From Porticoccaceae bacterium (GTDB lineage Bacteria > Pseudomonadota > Gammaproteobacteria > Pseudomonadales > Porticoccaceae): 64,000 bases of DNA. Made by a program: the position numbers and the translations under genes. The first letter of the stretch is position 1, and each line of letters starts with the position of its first letter. Of the stretch, positions 24,284 through 36,554 are shown piece after piece. Location: assembly GCA_023228865.1 (NCBI GenBank), contig JALOAH010000005.1, forward strand, positions 1 through 64,000. Direction: 5' to 3'. The notes beneath the pieces were generated by a model. The model was not told the DNA's origin. It made no database searches and saw nothing but the letters and a program-made list of their open reading frames with translations.

Positions 24284-24445
24284 TATCGATCCCTATCTGA
24301 AATAAATCGTTTACCGCCAGCCACACAGACTCTGAAAACTTAACCGTCGGCGGCGTTGACCACAAACGTTGATGGCGCCTGTCTACTGGCAAATTTTGGG
24401 TAATTTATGCGTATTCCTGGTTTCCGAATTCTCGGCAAGCCATGC

Positions 24446-24479
24446 TTTATAGGGTTTGACCTGTCGCAGGTGTCAAACC
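24446..24479 (-). promoter_or_regulatory. MerR-type promoter of the aldehyde/alcohol dehydrogenase pair
   Basis: On the leftward strand a perfect -35 TTGACA (24476-24471) and -10 TATAAA (24451-24446) are separated by 19 bases instead of 17. The spacer contains a perfect dyad ACCTG-CGA-CAGGT, extended by GGTTTG/CAAACC outside. A long spacer with a centred dyad is the hallmark of promoters untwisted by MerR-family activators, including aldehyde-responsive AdhR/NmlR types. The start codon of the aldehyde dehydrogenase is about 160 bases downstream. No merR gene is in the window. Confidence 0.55.
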
Positions 24480-25004
24480 TCGATCACTCGAGCGCACAGG
24501 GCGCCCCCGCCCACCACTCTGCCTGCTTTTCACCATCGATTCCCGATGACAACAAGGTCTTTAAGCGACTTGACCTGCAAACCAGCTTCCCCTCCTCAAT
24601 TATTGACAGGGCAGTCAGTAAGCAGCCCTACAATTAAACAGCTTACGGAGTTTGAATTCAAGTGACTGAGCAAGTGACGGCGTCACGCCGTGACTCTCGC
24701 CGAAGAAAGAAAAAGGAAAGTAACTATTTACGGCATCATTGCCAGCGCCACCGGGTTCAGGTCAAGAGGCGCTATTCAAGGGAAAGGGCTTATAAAAAAG
24801 GCTTGGGAAAGAAACCGGCAATTTCAGTGAATGGCTTTTCAATGAGCGGTTTAATGGGTGGCAAAGGCTGTCAACGAGCCAGTGACAGCCCGTTTAACGA
24901 TGCGAGTGCGGATTGACCTGAAAACTGCATCAATCCAGCCTCAAATGCGGGTTAGCGGCGAGCCCTGCGGAAAGCTTGGCGGCTCAAAGCTCCCGTCGCT
25001 GCCA

Positions 25005-25097
25005 TTAAAAAATATCCGCCGTCAGTAACAGCACCAATCCCATCATGGAATAGACGGGCAGAGTCAGGGTTAAAAACATACCAATGTTCTTTTTCAT
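25005..25097 (-). CDS. Single-helix small membrane protein (30 residues)
   Basis: A 30-codon frame beginning MKKNIGMFLTLTLPVY and ending LLLTADIF, with one hydrophobic helix spanning most of it and a positive N-terminus. An AAGGA ribosome binding site lies 8 bases upstream of the ATG. Composition (Lys-rich start, uninterrupted helix, clean TAA) fits a genuine small inner-membrane protein. No homologue known to me; isolated in a gene-poor region. Confidence 0.4.
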   Translation of the reverse strand: MKKNIGMFLTLTLPVYSMMGLVLLLTADIF

Positions 25098-25484
25098 TTC
25101 TGTGTCCTTATATTTATAGTCACTGCTGCTTTATAGCGAGCTAATTTTGGTAGCACCTTGCGTAAATGCCTTGAGACCTTGGCGCACCTGGGGTTCAGCC
25201 TATTGCACATCAAGCCACCTGCCAAGCCAAGCTACCAAAAAAGGGGTATACCCCGCAAGCGGGCGCTGTTATTTTTGCCGAGCTGGCTCTGACACCTGCC
25301 CATGTGTTACTGTTTTTAACAACTGGCACGCCGACGTGTTACTTGAGGCGACCCTGACTGCGGTTGCGGAAATAGCATTAGTCACCGCAGGGAAAACAGG
25401 GCAAGTGAAAAAACCGTTTGGAATCCCGCCCTGGTATTGCCAAAATACGCCTCCACCAACACCGGCCAGCCATCAAGCAAACCC

Positions 25485-26390
25485 ATGTCCTATCCCAGTC
25501 CAGACCCAAGCTATTTACTGGAGGTTCACGACCTGCGCAAGGTTTACCGCAACCTCACCGCTGTCGCAGGCATCAGCTTTGGTATAAAACCGGGCATATG
25601 CTTTGGCCTACTCGGCCCCAACGGAGCTGGCAAAACCACCACCATCGAGATGATGGAGGGCATCACCAAACCCAGTAGCGGCAGAATTCTGTATAAGGGG
25701 GAAACCCCCAGCAAACAATTTGCCCAGCAGACGGGTATTCAATTTCAGTCTACAGCCTTGCCGGACTATCTTTCCGTCACTGAGGTGCTCAAGCTCTTCC
25801 ACAGCTTTTACACAAAATGCGTCAACATTGGCGATCTCATTGAACAGTGCGCCCTTGGCGAATTTGCCAACCGCGAGGCCAACAAACTGTCGGGCGGCCA
25901 AAAACAGCGCCTGTTGTTGGCGCTGGCGCTTATCAACGATCCCGAAATCGTCTTTCTCGACGAACCCACCACGGGGCTAGACCCCCAGTCCAGAAGGCGT
26001 TTCTGGCAGCTGATCGAGGATATCAAAGCCAGGGGCAAAACCATTGTCCTCACCACCCACTACATGGACGAGGCGGAACTACTCTGCGACGATCTCGTCA
26101 TTATGGATCACGGCCGCATTGTCGATCAGGGCTCGCCGCGGCGCCTGCTCAACAAACATTTGCCCCACAAGCGGGTCTGTATCGAAAACCCCGGCAACAG
26201 CATTCGTCTCGATCAACTGAGTGGCGAATTGATTGTCGGCGAAGATGAGCTGGAAATTATCACCACCTCCGTGGAGAAGTCTCTTCAGGAACTGATGACC
26301 CAGGCGGTGGATCTGTCCTCTCTGCGGGTGCGCAACCCGACCCTGGAAGACCTGTTCATCAAACTCACCGGCCACCAGCTCAGGGAATAA
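25485..26390 (+). CDS. ABC transporter ATP-binding protein (ABC-2 exporter)
   Basis: About 301 residues from the ATG at 25485; an in-frame ATG at 25437 would add 16 residues and neither has a clear ribosome binding site. Walker A is GPNGAGKTT, the signature LSGGQKQR, Walker B IVFLDEPTTGLDP and the switch His in VLTTHYMDEAE. The region after about residue 215 is the extension common in drug- or lipid-type (CcmA/NodI) ATPases. It pairs with the ABC-2 permease that starts 10 bases later. Export of a small hydrophobic compound is likely; substrate unknown. Confidence 0.9.
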   Translation: MSYPSPDPSYLLEVHDLRKVYRNLTAVAGISFGIKPGICFGLLGPNGAGKTTTIEMMEGITKPSSGRILYKGETPSKQFAQQTGIQFQSTALPDYLSVTEVLKLFHSFYTKCVNIGDLIEQCALGEFANREANKLSGGQKQRLLLALALINDPEIVFLDEPTTGLDPQSRRRFWQLIEDIKARGKTIVLTTHYMDEAELLCDDLVIMDHGRIVDQGSPRRLLNKHLPHKRVCIENPGNSIRLDQLSGELIVGEDELEIITTSVEKSLQELMTQAVDLSSLRVRNPTLEDLFIKLTGHQLRE

Positions 26391-26399
26391 CCGCTCTAT

Positions 26400-27407
26400 A
26401 TGAAAGAATTTTTTGCCCTTTTTATCGCCCGCAATCGGGAGTACTACCGGGATAGAGCCGCCATCGGCTGGGCTTTTCTGTTCCCGTTGCTGGTGATTGT
26501 CGCCTGTGCCCTCGCCTTTTCCAACCCCGACACCTCCCTGTTTACCGTTGGTGTTCACGGCGATTTTTCTCGCGACAGCAAAGTGCAGGAGTTTCTCCGC
26601 CAGCCCTACGTCAAAACCGTTACCTACCAGGATCTCGACAAAGGGCTGGTGCGCACCCGCCACCATCAGATTGACCTTTTGCTCAGCGATGACGGCGCCA
26701 AGCGCTACTGGATCAACACCGAATCCACCAGCAGCCAGGCGGTGGAACAGCTGTTCCTCGATCACAGCCGGGATTTCCAGCGCCAGCAAACCAGCGGCCG
26801 CAAAGTACGCTATGTCGACTGGGTGATTCCCGGCGTTCTGGGTATGAACCTGATGTTTGGCGCCCTCTTTGGCGTCGGCTATGTGATTGTGCGCTATCGC
26901 CACAACGGGGTGCTCAAGCGCCTTCAGGCCACGCCGGTCACCGCGCTGCAATTCCTCAGCGCCCAGATGGTTTCCCGCTTGCTTATTGTCATTGTGGTCA
27001 ACGGAATTATTTTTGCCGGCTGTGTCATTTTTCTCGACCTTATCGTTCTCGGCAGCTATCTCAACCTGCTCTTGATTTCACTGCTCGGCGCCATGGCGAT
27101 GATCTGCCTGGGACTGTTGATGGCCAGCCGCACCGCCAATGAAGAGCTGGCCGGCGGCATGCTCAACGTGTCTTCCTGGCCGATGCTACTGCTGTCCGAC
27201 GTCTGGTTCACCCTGGATGAGGCGCCACTCTGGATGCAAAACCTGGCGACCATTATGCCCTTGACCCACATTGTCAAAGCCACCCGCGCGGTAATGATTG
27301 AAGGAGCGACGCTAATGGAGGTCAGCAACCACCTGCTGTGGCTGGCAACCATGACATCCGCCTGCCTGGTGCTGGCGGCCAGTCTTTTTCGCTGGCATAC
27401 CCGCTAA
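26400..27407 (+). CDS. ABC-2 type transporter permease
   Basis: 335 residues. One N-terminal helix (WAFLFPLLVIVACALAF, about residues 22-40), a large soluble loop (about 45-140) and five C-terminal helices. RYRHNGVLKRLQATPVTALQ is the typical ABC-2 permease loop with L-K-R-L-x-A-T-P, and ASRTANEELAGGMLNVSSWP precedes the last helices. It forms the membrane part of the exporter with the ATPase just upstream. It ends 17 bases from the convergent gene at 27425. No regulator is adjacent. Confidence 0.88.
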   Translation: MKEFFALFIARNREYYRDRAAIGWAFLFPLLVIVACALAFSNPDTSLFTVGVHGDFSRDSKVQEFLRQPYVKTVTYQDLDKGLVRTRHHQIDLLLSDDGAKRYWINTESTSSQAVEQLFLDHSRDFQRQQTSGRKVRYVDWVIPGVLGMNLMFGALFGVGYVIVRYRHNGVLKRLQATPVTALQFLSAQMVSRLLIVIVVNGIIFAGCVIFLDLIVLGSYLNLLLISLLGAMAMICLGLLMASRTANEELAGGMLNVSSWPMLLLSDVWFTLDEAPLWMQNLATIMPLTHIVKATRAVMIEGATLMEVSNHLLWLATMTSACLVLAASLFRWHTR

Positions 27408-27424
27408 CAACAGGGATTGCGCCA

Positions 27425-30926
<3,502 letters not shown>

Positions 30927-31144
30927 GCAATCCTCTGGTTCAGAAATTTAATGAAATTACGTTTTAACGATTACTAATAATCTGCAAGTTTGACCTGAAA
31001 ACGTCTGCGGGGGAAGCGCCAATAGCGTGACAGCGTTTTCATTACCCGCATTTCCATCTAAAGGTCATGCAGGTCCGAGCGGAGTTCCATCTCTATCAGC
31101 TTCAAAAAGCTGGCGACCATTGTAAAAAAATATGTCGCCAATAA

Positions 31145-31182
31145 AAACCGCCAGCGGCATTTTGCCAAAATTTGGCGGCGCC
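31145..31182 (-). terminator. Possible terminator downstream of smc
   Basis: Just past the smc stop, read leftward, arms CCGCCA and TGGCGG flank a loop holding GCAAAATGC and are followed by TTTTTATT. The stem is short relative to its loop, so this is a modest candidate; it would separate smc from zipA transcription. Confidence 0.4.
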
Positions 31183-31183
31183 A

Positions 31184-34100
31184 TCAGGCCTCTGCCAGTT
31201 CCACGGCCTTGTCCACATCCACAGTCACCAGCCGGGAAACGCCGGGCTCGTGCATGGTGACCCCCATAAGATGCTGTGCCATTTCCATGGCGATTTTGTT
31301 GTGGGTGATGTAAATAAACTGCACCTGGGAGGACATCTCTTCCACCATGCGCGCATAGCGGCCGACATTGGCGTCATCCAGGGGGGCGTCCACTTCGTCG
31401 AGCATGCAGAAGGGCGCGGGATTAAGGCGAAAAATGGAAAACACCAGGGCGATGGCCGTGAGTGCTTTTTCTCCGCCGGAGAGCAGGTGAATGGTGGTGT
31501 TTTTCTTGCCCGGCGGCCTTGCCATAATGGACACACCGGTATCGAGAAGGTCATCGCCAACCAGTTCCAGATAGGCGTGGCCGCCGCCGAATACTTTGGG
31601 AAACAACTCCTGCAGGGAACTGTTCACCGTATCAAAGGTTTCCTTGAACCGGGTTCTGGTTTCGCGATCGATTTTGCGAATGGCATTTTCCAGGGTTTCA
31701 AGGGCTTCCTCGAGCTCCGCATTCTGGGCGTCGAGATAGGTTTTACGTTCCGATTCGGTTTTATATTCCTCGATGGCCGCCAGGTTGATGGCGCCAAGAC
31801 GTTGAATGCGCCCGGCGAGGCGTTCCAGCTCCTCCTCCCACTGGCGGGGATTGGCACCTTCTTCCAACTCTGACAGCAATACCTGAAGATCGTAGTTGTG
31901 GGCACTGATCTGCTCAACAATGGTTTTGCTGCGGGTATTGATTTCCTGGGCGGCAAGGCGGGTCTGCTCCAGCTCGGTGCGCTTGTGCATAATTTGCTGT
32001 TCGAGCTGACTGCGGCGGGTTTCGCGCTCCCGCATGGTCTCTTCCACCGCTTCAAGCTGGCGACGGGCGTCCGCCAGTTTTTTCTCAATGGCGAGGCGTT
32101 TTTCAAGGCGCTCTTCCAATTGCAGCCCGAGTTCGTCGGAAGGGTCGTCCTGGGTATTGAGGGCAGCCTGAAGTTGTTCTCTGCGCTCCTCAAGTCTCGC
32201 CACCTGAACTTCAAGGCGGGCGATACTTTCTTTTACCGCACTGAGCTGGGTGCTGATGGCGCTTTCGCGCATGGCCAGCTCGTGGAGCCTGTCGCGGCCG
32301 TGGCGGGCACTTTGCCGCGCCTGATCGAGGCGATTGCGGCAGTCATCCCTCTCTGTGAGCATGGCTTCCCGCTCCTGGGTGTGGGTTTCCATAATATCCA
32401 GAGCAGCCTGCAACAGCTGGCGCGCTTCGCCGAGATTTTCCTGTTCGGTGCGCTGCTGCTGGCGAATATCTTCAAGTTCCGCTTCGGCGCGGCTACGGCG
32501 AGCACTGAGCTGGTCGATTTCCATTTTGCCGGCGCTGACCCTGGAGCGCAGTTCGGCGTATTCCCGCTGCCGCTCGGAGATTTCACGGGACAGGTTTTCC
32601 CGCTGGCCTTCAAGGCTTTTGAGCGCCATTTCACTGTCAGCCTGGGCAGTTTCGAGGCTTTGCAACTGGGCAGATAGCTGCTCCAGTTCGACGCCCAGGG
32701 CTTCCAGTTCCTGCTGGCGCAAAAGCACACCGCTGGCGGCATTTTTTTCCCGGGAAATCCGTATCCAGTTAGCCCCCATCCAGATACCGTCACGGGTGAT
32801 GACGGACTGCCCCCCTGCCAGGGTTGGGCGCAGTTGCAAGGCGTCGGCGAGGGTTTCGACGCCGTAGACGGCGGCAAGCACGGCGATATTCTGTCCCTCG
32901 ACCACAGCGCCAAGACAGATGGCATTGGCAGGGTTTGCCGCTGTTGAACCAACCCGTTCATCGACGAGAATAAGCTCGCCCTGGGAAAGCCGAGCAAGGG
33001 GTTCAATATAATCATCGAGATTGTCGACACAGACCGCCTGAAGATAGCCCTCAAGCACCGTTTCCACGGCGGTTTCCCAGCCTGATTGGACGCGAAGATT
33101 TTCCGCAAGGCGGCTGGCTGAGCCCAGATGCTGCTGCCGCAGCCAGTCCTTTTCGCCACCGTTGTCATCCAGCGCCGCCTGTTGCAGCGCCTCAAAGGAC
33201 GACTGCCGCCCTTTGCTGGTCTGAATTCTTTCCCGCACCTGCCCCAGTTCCCGGCCGCAGGCCTGATAAGACTGGCGCGCCTCATCGATGGTCACCGTCA
33301 ATTGCGTCAACTCTGCCTGTTTTTCGCCGTTGACCAGCTCCAGTTCCGCCAGCTGCTCTTCCAGGAGGGCAACCTCTTCTTCGGCGGGACTGATATTGAG
33401 ATCCTGGTGCTCGCTTTCGAGGCGGTGAATGCGTTCGGCAAGCCTCCGCAGTACCTGTTCGAAATGCTGAATACGGGACTGCTGCACTTCGGCTTGCTGG
33501 CGGGGCTCTGCAGCCTGCTGATTAAACTCATCCCAGCGGGTTTGCCAGCTGGCCATGGCCTCTTCCGCTTCCTGAAGGCTGTCGGCAAGGGATTCTTCAC
33601 GGCCGTGCAGCTCTTCCAGTTGGGGGCTGATCTGCGCAAGCTCTTCATCCCAGATCTGGCATTTTTCCCGGTCTGCGCGCAAATGCTGTTCGGATTCGGC
33701 AAAGTTGCGCTCGGTTTGCTGAATATCATCCTGAAGCTCACGGGCGCGCTGGCGGGCGTGCTCTATGGTTTGTTCAATGCGGGCCACTTCAGCGCCCACG
33801 GCATAGAACTCGCCTTGCACCTCGTTGAAGGCATCGCTTTCATCGGTGTACTGAGTGCGCAATTTTTCCAGCGCGGTATCGCAGCCGCTGCGCTCGGTGA
33901 CCAGGGCTTCAACGTCCAGCTCCTGGCGACTGATCTGGGACTGCTTGCTCTGAATCTGAACATTGAGTTCCCGCCAGCGCAGCGCCTGGAGCTGAGCCTT
34001 GAGGAGGCGCTCCTCCTTTTTGAACTCGGCATATTTTTCCGCCGCCTGCGCCTGACGCTCCAGCCGCTGCAACTGGCGACCCAGTTCTTCGCGAATATCG

Positions 34101-34684
34101 GTGAGGCGCTCCAGGTTTTCCTGGGTACGGCGCATGCGGCTTTCCGTGTCCTTGCGGCGCTCTTTGTATTTGGAGATACCCGCCGCTTCTTCGATAAAGA
34201 CCCGCAGCTCATCGGGTTTGGCCTCAATCAGCCGGGAAATCATGCCCTGCTCGATAATGGCGTAACTGCGCGGGCCAAGCCCAGTGCCCAGGAAGATGTC
34301 GGTAATATCCCGGCGGCGGCATTTGTTGCCATTCAGGTAATAGTTTGACTGACCATCGCGGGTGACTTTGCGGCGAATGGAAATTTCACTGTATTTGGCG
34401 TATTCGCCACCCAGGGAGCCATCGCCATTGTCAAAAATAAGTTCGATGGACGCCTGCCCCACGGGTTTGCGCCCGCCGGAACCGTTGAAAATAACATCGG
34501 TCATGGACTCGCCGCGCAGGTGCTTGGCGGAACTCTCGCCCATGACCCAGCGCACCGCATCGATGACATTGGATTTGCCACAGCCATTGGGACCCACCAC
34601 CGCGCAGAGGTTGCTGGGGAAATGCACTGTCGTGGGATCCACAAAGGATTTAAACCCCGCCAGTTTGATGCTTTTTAAGCGCAT
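31184..34684 (-). CDS. smc: Chromosome segregation protein SMC
   Basis: 1166 residues. Walker A is GPNGCGKSNVIDAVRWVMGE near the N-terminus, followed by two long coiled coils around a hinge (about residues 500-650, with QAVCVDNLDDYIEPLARLSQ). The C-terminal head has the signature LLSGGEKALTAIALVFSIF and Walker B PFCMLDEVDAPLDD. It is the core ATPase of an SMC condensin. Gammaproteobacteria of the Pseudomonas/Cellvibrio side carry SMC rather than MukB, which fits the host inference. The scpAB genes are not in the window. Start assigned at MRLKSIKLAGFKSF, the universal SMC beginning. Confidence 0.97.
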   Translation of the reverse strand: MRLKSIKLAGFKSFVDPTTVHFPSNLCAVVGPNGCGKSNVIDAVRWVMGESSAKHLRGESMTDVIFNGSGGRKPVGQASIELIFDNGDGSLGGEYAKYSEISIRRKVTRDGQSNYYLNGNKCRRRDITDIFLGTGLGPRSYAIIEQGMISRLIEAKPDELRVFIEEAAGISKYKERRKDTESRMRRTQENLERLTDIREELGRQLQRLERQAQAAEKYAEFKKEERLLKAQLQALRWRELNVQIQSKQSQISRQELDVEALVTERSGCDTALEKLRTQYTDESDAFNEVQGEFYAVGAEVARIEQTIEHARQRARELQDDIQQTERNFAESEQHLRADREKCQIWDEELAQISPQLEELHGREESLADSLQEAEEAMASWQTRWDEFNQQAAEPRQQAEVQQSRIQHFEQVLRRLAERIHRLESEHQDLNISPAEEEVALLEEQLAELELVNGEKQAELTQLTVTIDEARQSYQACGRELGQVRERIQTSKGRQSSFEALQQAALDDNGGEKDWLRQQHLGSASRLAENLRVQSGWETAVETVLEGYLQAVCVDNLDDYIEPLARLSQGELILVDERVGSTAANPANAICLGAVVEGQNIAVLAAVYGVETLADALQLRPTLAGGQSVITRDGIWMGANWIRISREKNAASGVLLRQQELEALGVELEQLSAQLQSLETAQADSEMALKSLEGQRENLSREISERQREYAELRSRVSAGKMEIDQLSARRSRAEAELEDIRQQQRTEQENLGEARQLLQAALDIMETHTQEREAMLTERDDCRNRLDQARQSARHGRDRLHELAMRESAISTQLSAVKESIARLEVQVARLEERREQLQAALNTQDDPSDELGLQLEERLEKRLAIEKKLADARRQLEAVEETMRERETRRSQLEQQIMHKRTELEQTRLAAQEINTRSKTIVEQISAHNYDLQVLLSELEEGANPRQWEEELERLAGRIQRLGAINLAAIEEYKTESERKTYLDAQNAELEEALETLENAIRKIDRETRTRFKETFDTVNSSLQELFPKVFGGGHAYLELVGDDLLDTGVSIMARPPGKKNTTIHLLSGGEKALTAIALVFSIFRLNPAPFCMLDEVDAPLDDANVGRYARMVEEMSSQVQFIYITHNKIAMEMAQHLMGVTMHEPGVSRLVTVDVDKAVELAEA

Positions 34685-34956
34685 GGCAGACTCATATTCA
34701 GCTTTAGATAGACCAGTCCCTGTAAAGGTGCGACCGCATGGAAACTCCGCGCACCTGTGATTATTACCAAACGGCGAATTTTACACGCTGCAGCCGTTGC
34801 CACAAGGGACTAACCCGAATATTGCATCAGTTGCCGGAATTTCGGCCGGGTTAGGTAGGGCGACAGCAAAATAGATGTCCTCAGGAGCCTTGCGATGCCA
34901 GTTTTGCTTCAGCACAGGGGCATTTGCCGTTTGTCGGGTTATGCCCTGCAGACAAG

Positions 34957-36366
34957 CTAGCGCCGTTTCCAGATGGTACCGTCTTTGCTGTCTTCAAGCT
35001 CGATACCCTGTGCCTTGAGCTGGTCGCGAATCTCGTCGGAGCGGGCAAAATTTTTGTTGTTGCGGGCGTCGAGACGCTCGTCAATCAGTGCCTGAATCGC
35101 TGCAGCACTGAGACCGCCATCGTCGCTTGTGGCAACTCCCTGAAAAAAGCCGTCGGGATTGTCCTGGCAAATACCCAGGATTACCCCCAGGGCTTTCAGT
35201 TCAGAAGCAAGCCGGGCGGCAATATCCAGGGCGCTATCCCGTTTGGCATTATTGAGGTCGCGCACCAGATCGTAGAGCACGGCGATGGCCTCGCGGGTAT
35301 TGAAGTCGTCATCCATGGCGGCGACAAAACGCTGGTAAAAGGGGCTGTTGTGCATTTCCCCTGTGGAGATGTCATAGAGACCGGTAACGCCGCGGAGGGC
35401 GGCATAAAACCGCTCCAGACCACTTTTGGCTTCAATCAGGTTGTCTTCAGAGTAATTGATAGGGCTGCGGTAATGGCTTGATATCAGGAAAAACCGCACC
35501 ACTTCCGGGTGGTATTTGGCCAGCACTTCGCGAATGGTGAAGAAATTGCCCAGGGATTTGGACATTTTTTCGTCGTTAACCCGCACCGCTCCAGCGTGCA
35601 TCCAGTAATTGACGTAGTGCTTGTGGGTGGCAGCCTCGCTCTGGGCAATCTCGTTTTCGTGGTGGGGAAACACCAGATCGGGACCGCCACCGTGAATATC
35701 AAAACTGTCGCCGAGGTGACAGGTGGACATGGCGGAGCATTCGATGTGCCAACCGGGGCGCCCCCAACCCCAGGGAGACTGCCAGCCCACCTCCTCTTCC
35801 GGTGCCGCTTTCCAAAGGGCGAAATCCCGGGGATCTTCCTTCAAGTCGCCAATTTCCACCCTGGCGCCTGCGAGGAGTTCATCGGGTTTCTTGCCGCTGA
35901 GTTTGCCGTATTCGGGAAAGCGCTTGACGCGGTAGTACACATCGCCGTTATTGGCCATGTAGGCGTAGTGATTGTCGATGAGATTTTGCACCATGTCGAT
36001 AATATCCTCGATATGGGCGGTGGCTCTGGGCTCAATATCCGGCGGCGCCACCCCCAGGGAAAACTCATCCTCGTGCTGGGCGTCGATCATACGCGCTGTC
36101 AGCGCCGTGTAGGCTTCGCCATTTTCGTTGGCGCGATTGAGAATTTTGTCGTCGATGTCGGTGATATTGCGCACATAGGTGACATCCCAACCCCGCGCCC
36201 GCAAATAGCGGACTATGACATCGAAACTCACCATGACGCGGGCGTGGCCGATATGGGCATAGTCATAAACGGTGTTGCCACAGACGTACATTGAAATTTT
36301 GCCGGGTTCAAGGGGCACAAAAGGCTCTTTGGCGCGTTTCAAGGTGTTATAAATCTGTAGCGTCAT
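34957..36366 (-). CDS. cysS: Cysteinyl-tRNA synthetase
   Basis: 469 residues from the ATG at 36366 (MTLQIYNTLKRAKEPFVPLE). The frame stays open to 36570, but that extension would translate a repeat element and lacks homologous character. Motifs: CGNTVYDYAHIGHAR (HIGH motif), zinc ligands including C in HIECSAMS and the HHENE box, and KMSKSLGNF (KMSKS loop). The C-terminal SDEIRDQLKAQGIELEDSKDGT matches the family's end. Charges tRNA-Cys. Lies beside glnS but separated by a MITE-like repeat. Confidence 0.96.
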   Translation of the reverse strand: MTLQIYNTLKRAKEPFVPLEPGKISMYVCGNTVYDYAHIGHARVMVSFDVIVRYLRARGWDVTYVRNITDIDDKILNRANENGEAYTALTARMIDAQHEDEFSLGVAPPDIEPRATAHIEDIIDMVQNLIDNHYAYMANNGDVYYRVKRFPEYGKLSGKKPDELLAGARVEIGDLKEDPRDFALWKAAPEEEVGWQSPWGWGRPGWHIECSAMSTCHLGDSFDIHGGGPDLVFPHHENEIAQSEAATHKHYVNYWMHAGAVRVNDEKMSKSLGNFFTIREVLAKYHPEVVRFFLISSHYRSPINYSEDNLIEAKSGLERFYAALRGVTGLYDISTGEMHNSPFYQRFVAAMDDDFNTREAIAVLYDLVRDLNNAKRDSALDIAARLASELKALGVILGICQDNPDGFFQGVATSDDGGLSAAAIQALIDERLDARNNKNFARSDEIRDQLKAQGIELEDSKDGTIWKRR

Positions 36367-36411
36367 GGGGTAGCGATCCTTGGGTTTGTTGCAAGTATAG
36401 AATTTATTTCC

Positions 36412-36553
36412 GGGTGTCCCTAAAAATAGGGATTTTTGCTCTCTGGCAAGGAAAGGCTGCGCACAGCGAACGGAGCATATACTGAAATATGTGACTGAGC
36501 GAGCACAGTCTTGACGCAGCCAGAGTGCAAAAAGTACATTTTTAGAGATGCCC
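36412..36553. repeat. 142-bp MITE-like inverted repeat between cysS and glnS
   Basis: Ends GGGTGTCCCTAAAAAT (36412-36427) and ATTTTTAGAGATGCCC (36538-36553) are imperfect inverted repeats (three mismatches in 16). The pairing continues inward through TTTTTGC-T/A-CTCTGGC and GGCTGCG/CGCAGCC, so the whole segment can form one long hairpin. It ends 2 bases before the glnS stop codon. No transposase is encoded, so this is a non-autonomous element. It may double as a transcription terminator of glnS (inference). Confidence 0.65.
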
Positions 36554-36554
36554 T

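Larger units (their letters stand above)
24284..25484. other. 1.2-kb gene-poor region
   Basis: Apart from the MerR-like promoter and one 30-codon frame (25005-25097), I see nothing supportable. Frames at 24407-24637, 24662-24916 and 25147-25587 have protein compositions typical of noise (Arg/Ser/Pro-rich, no domain). A second TTGACA hexamer occurs near 24602 without a well-spaced -10. Confidence 0.35.

Noticed and set aside
24662..24916. Arg/Lys-rich 84-residue protein
   Set aside because: Composition is typical of noise in GC-rich DNA and no ribosome binding site supports it.
31172..34348. Several long rightward frames over smc
   Set aside because: Antisense shadows of the smc reading frame; the smc motifs are decisive.
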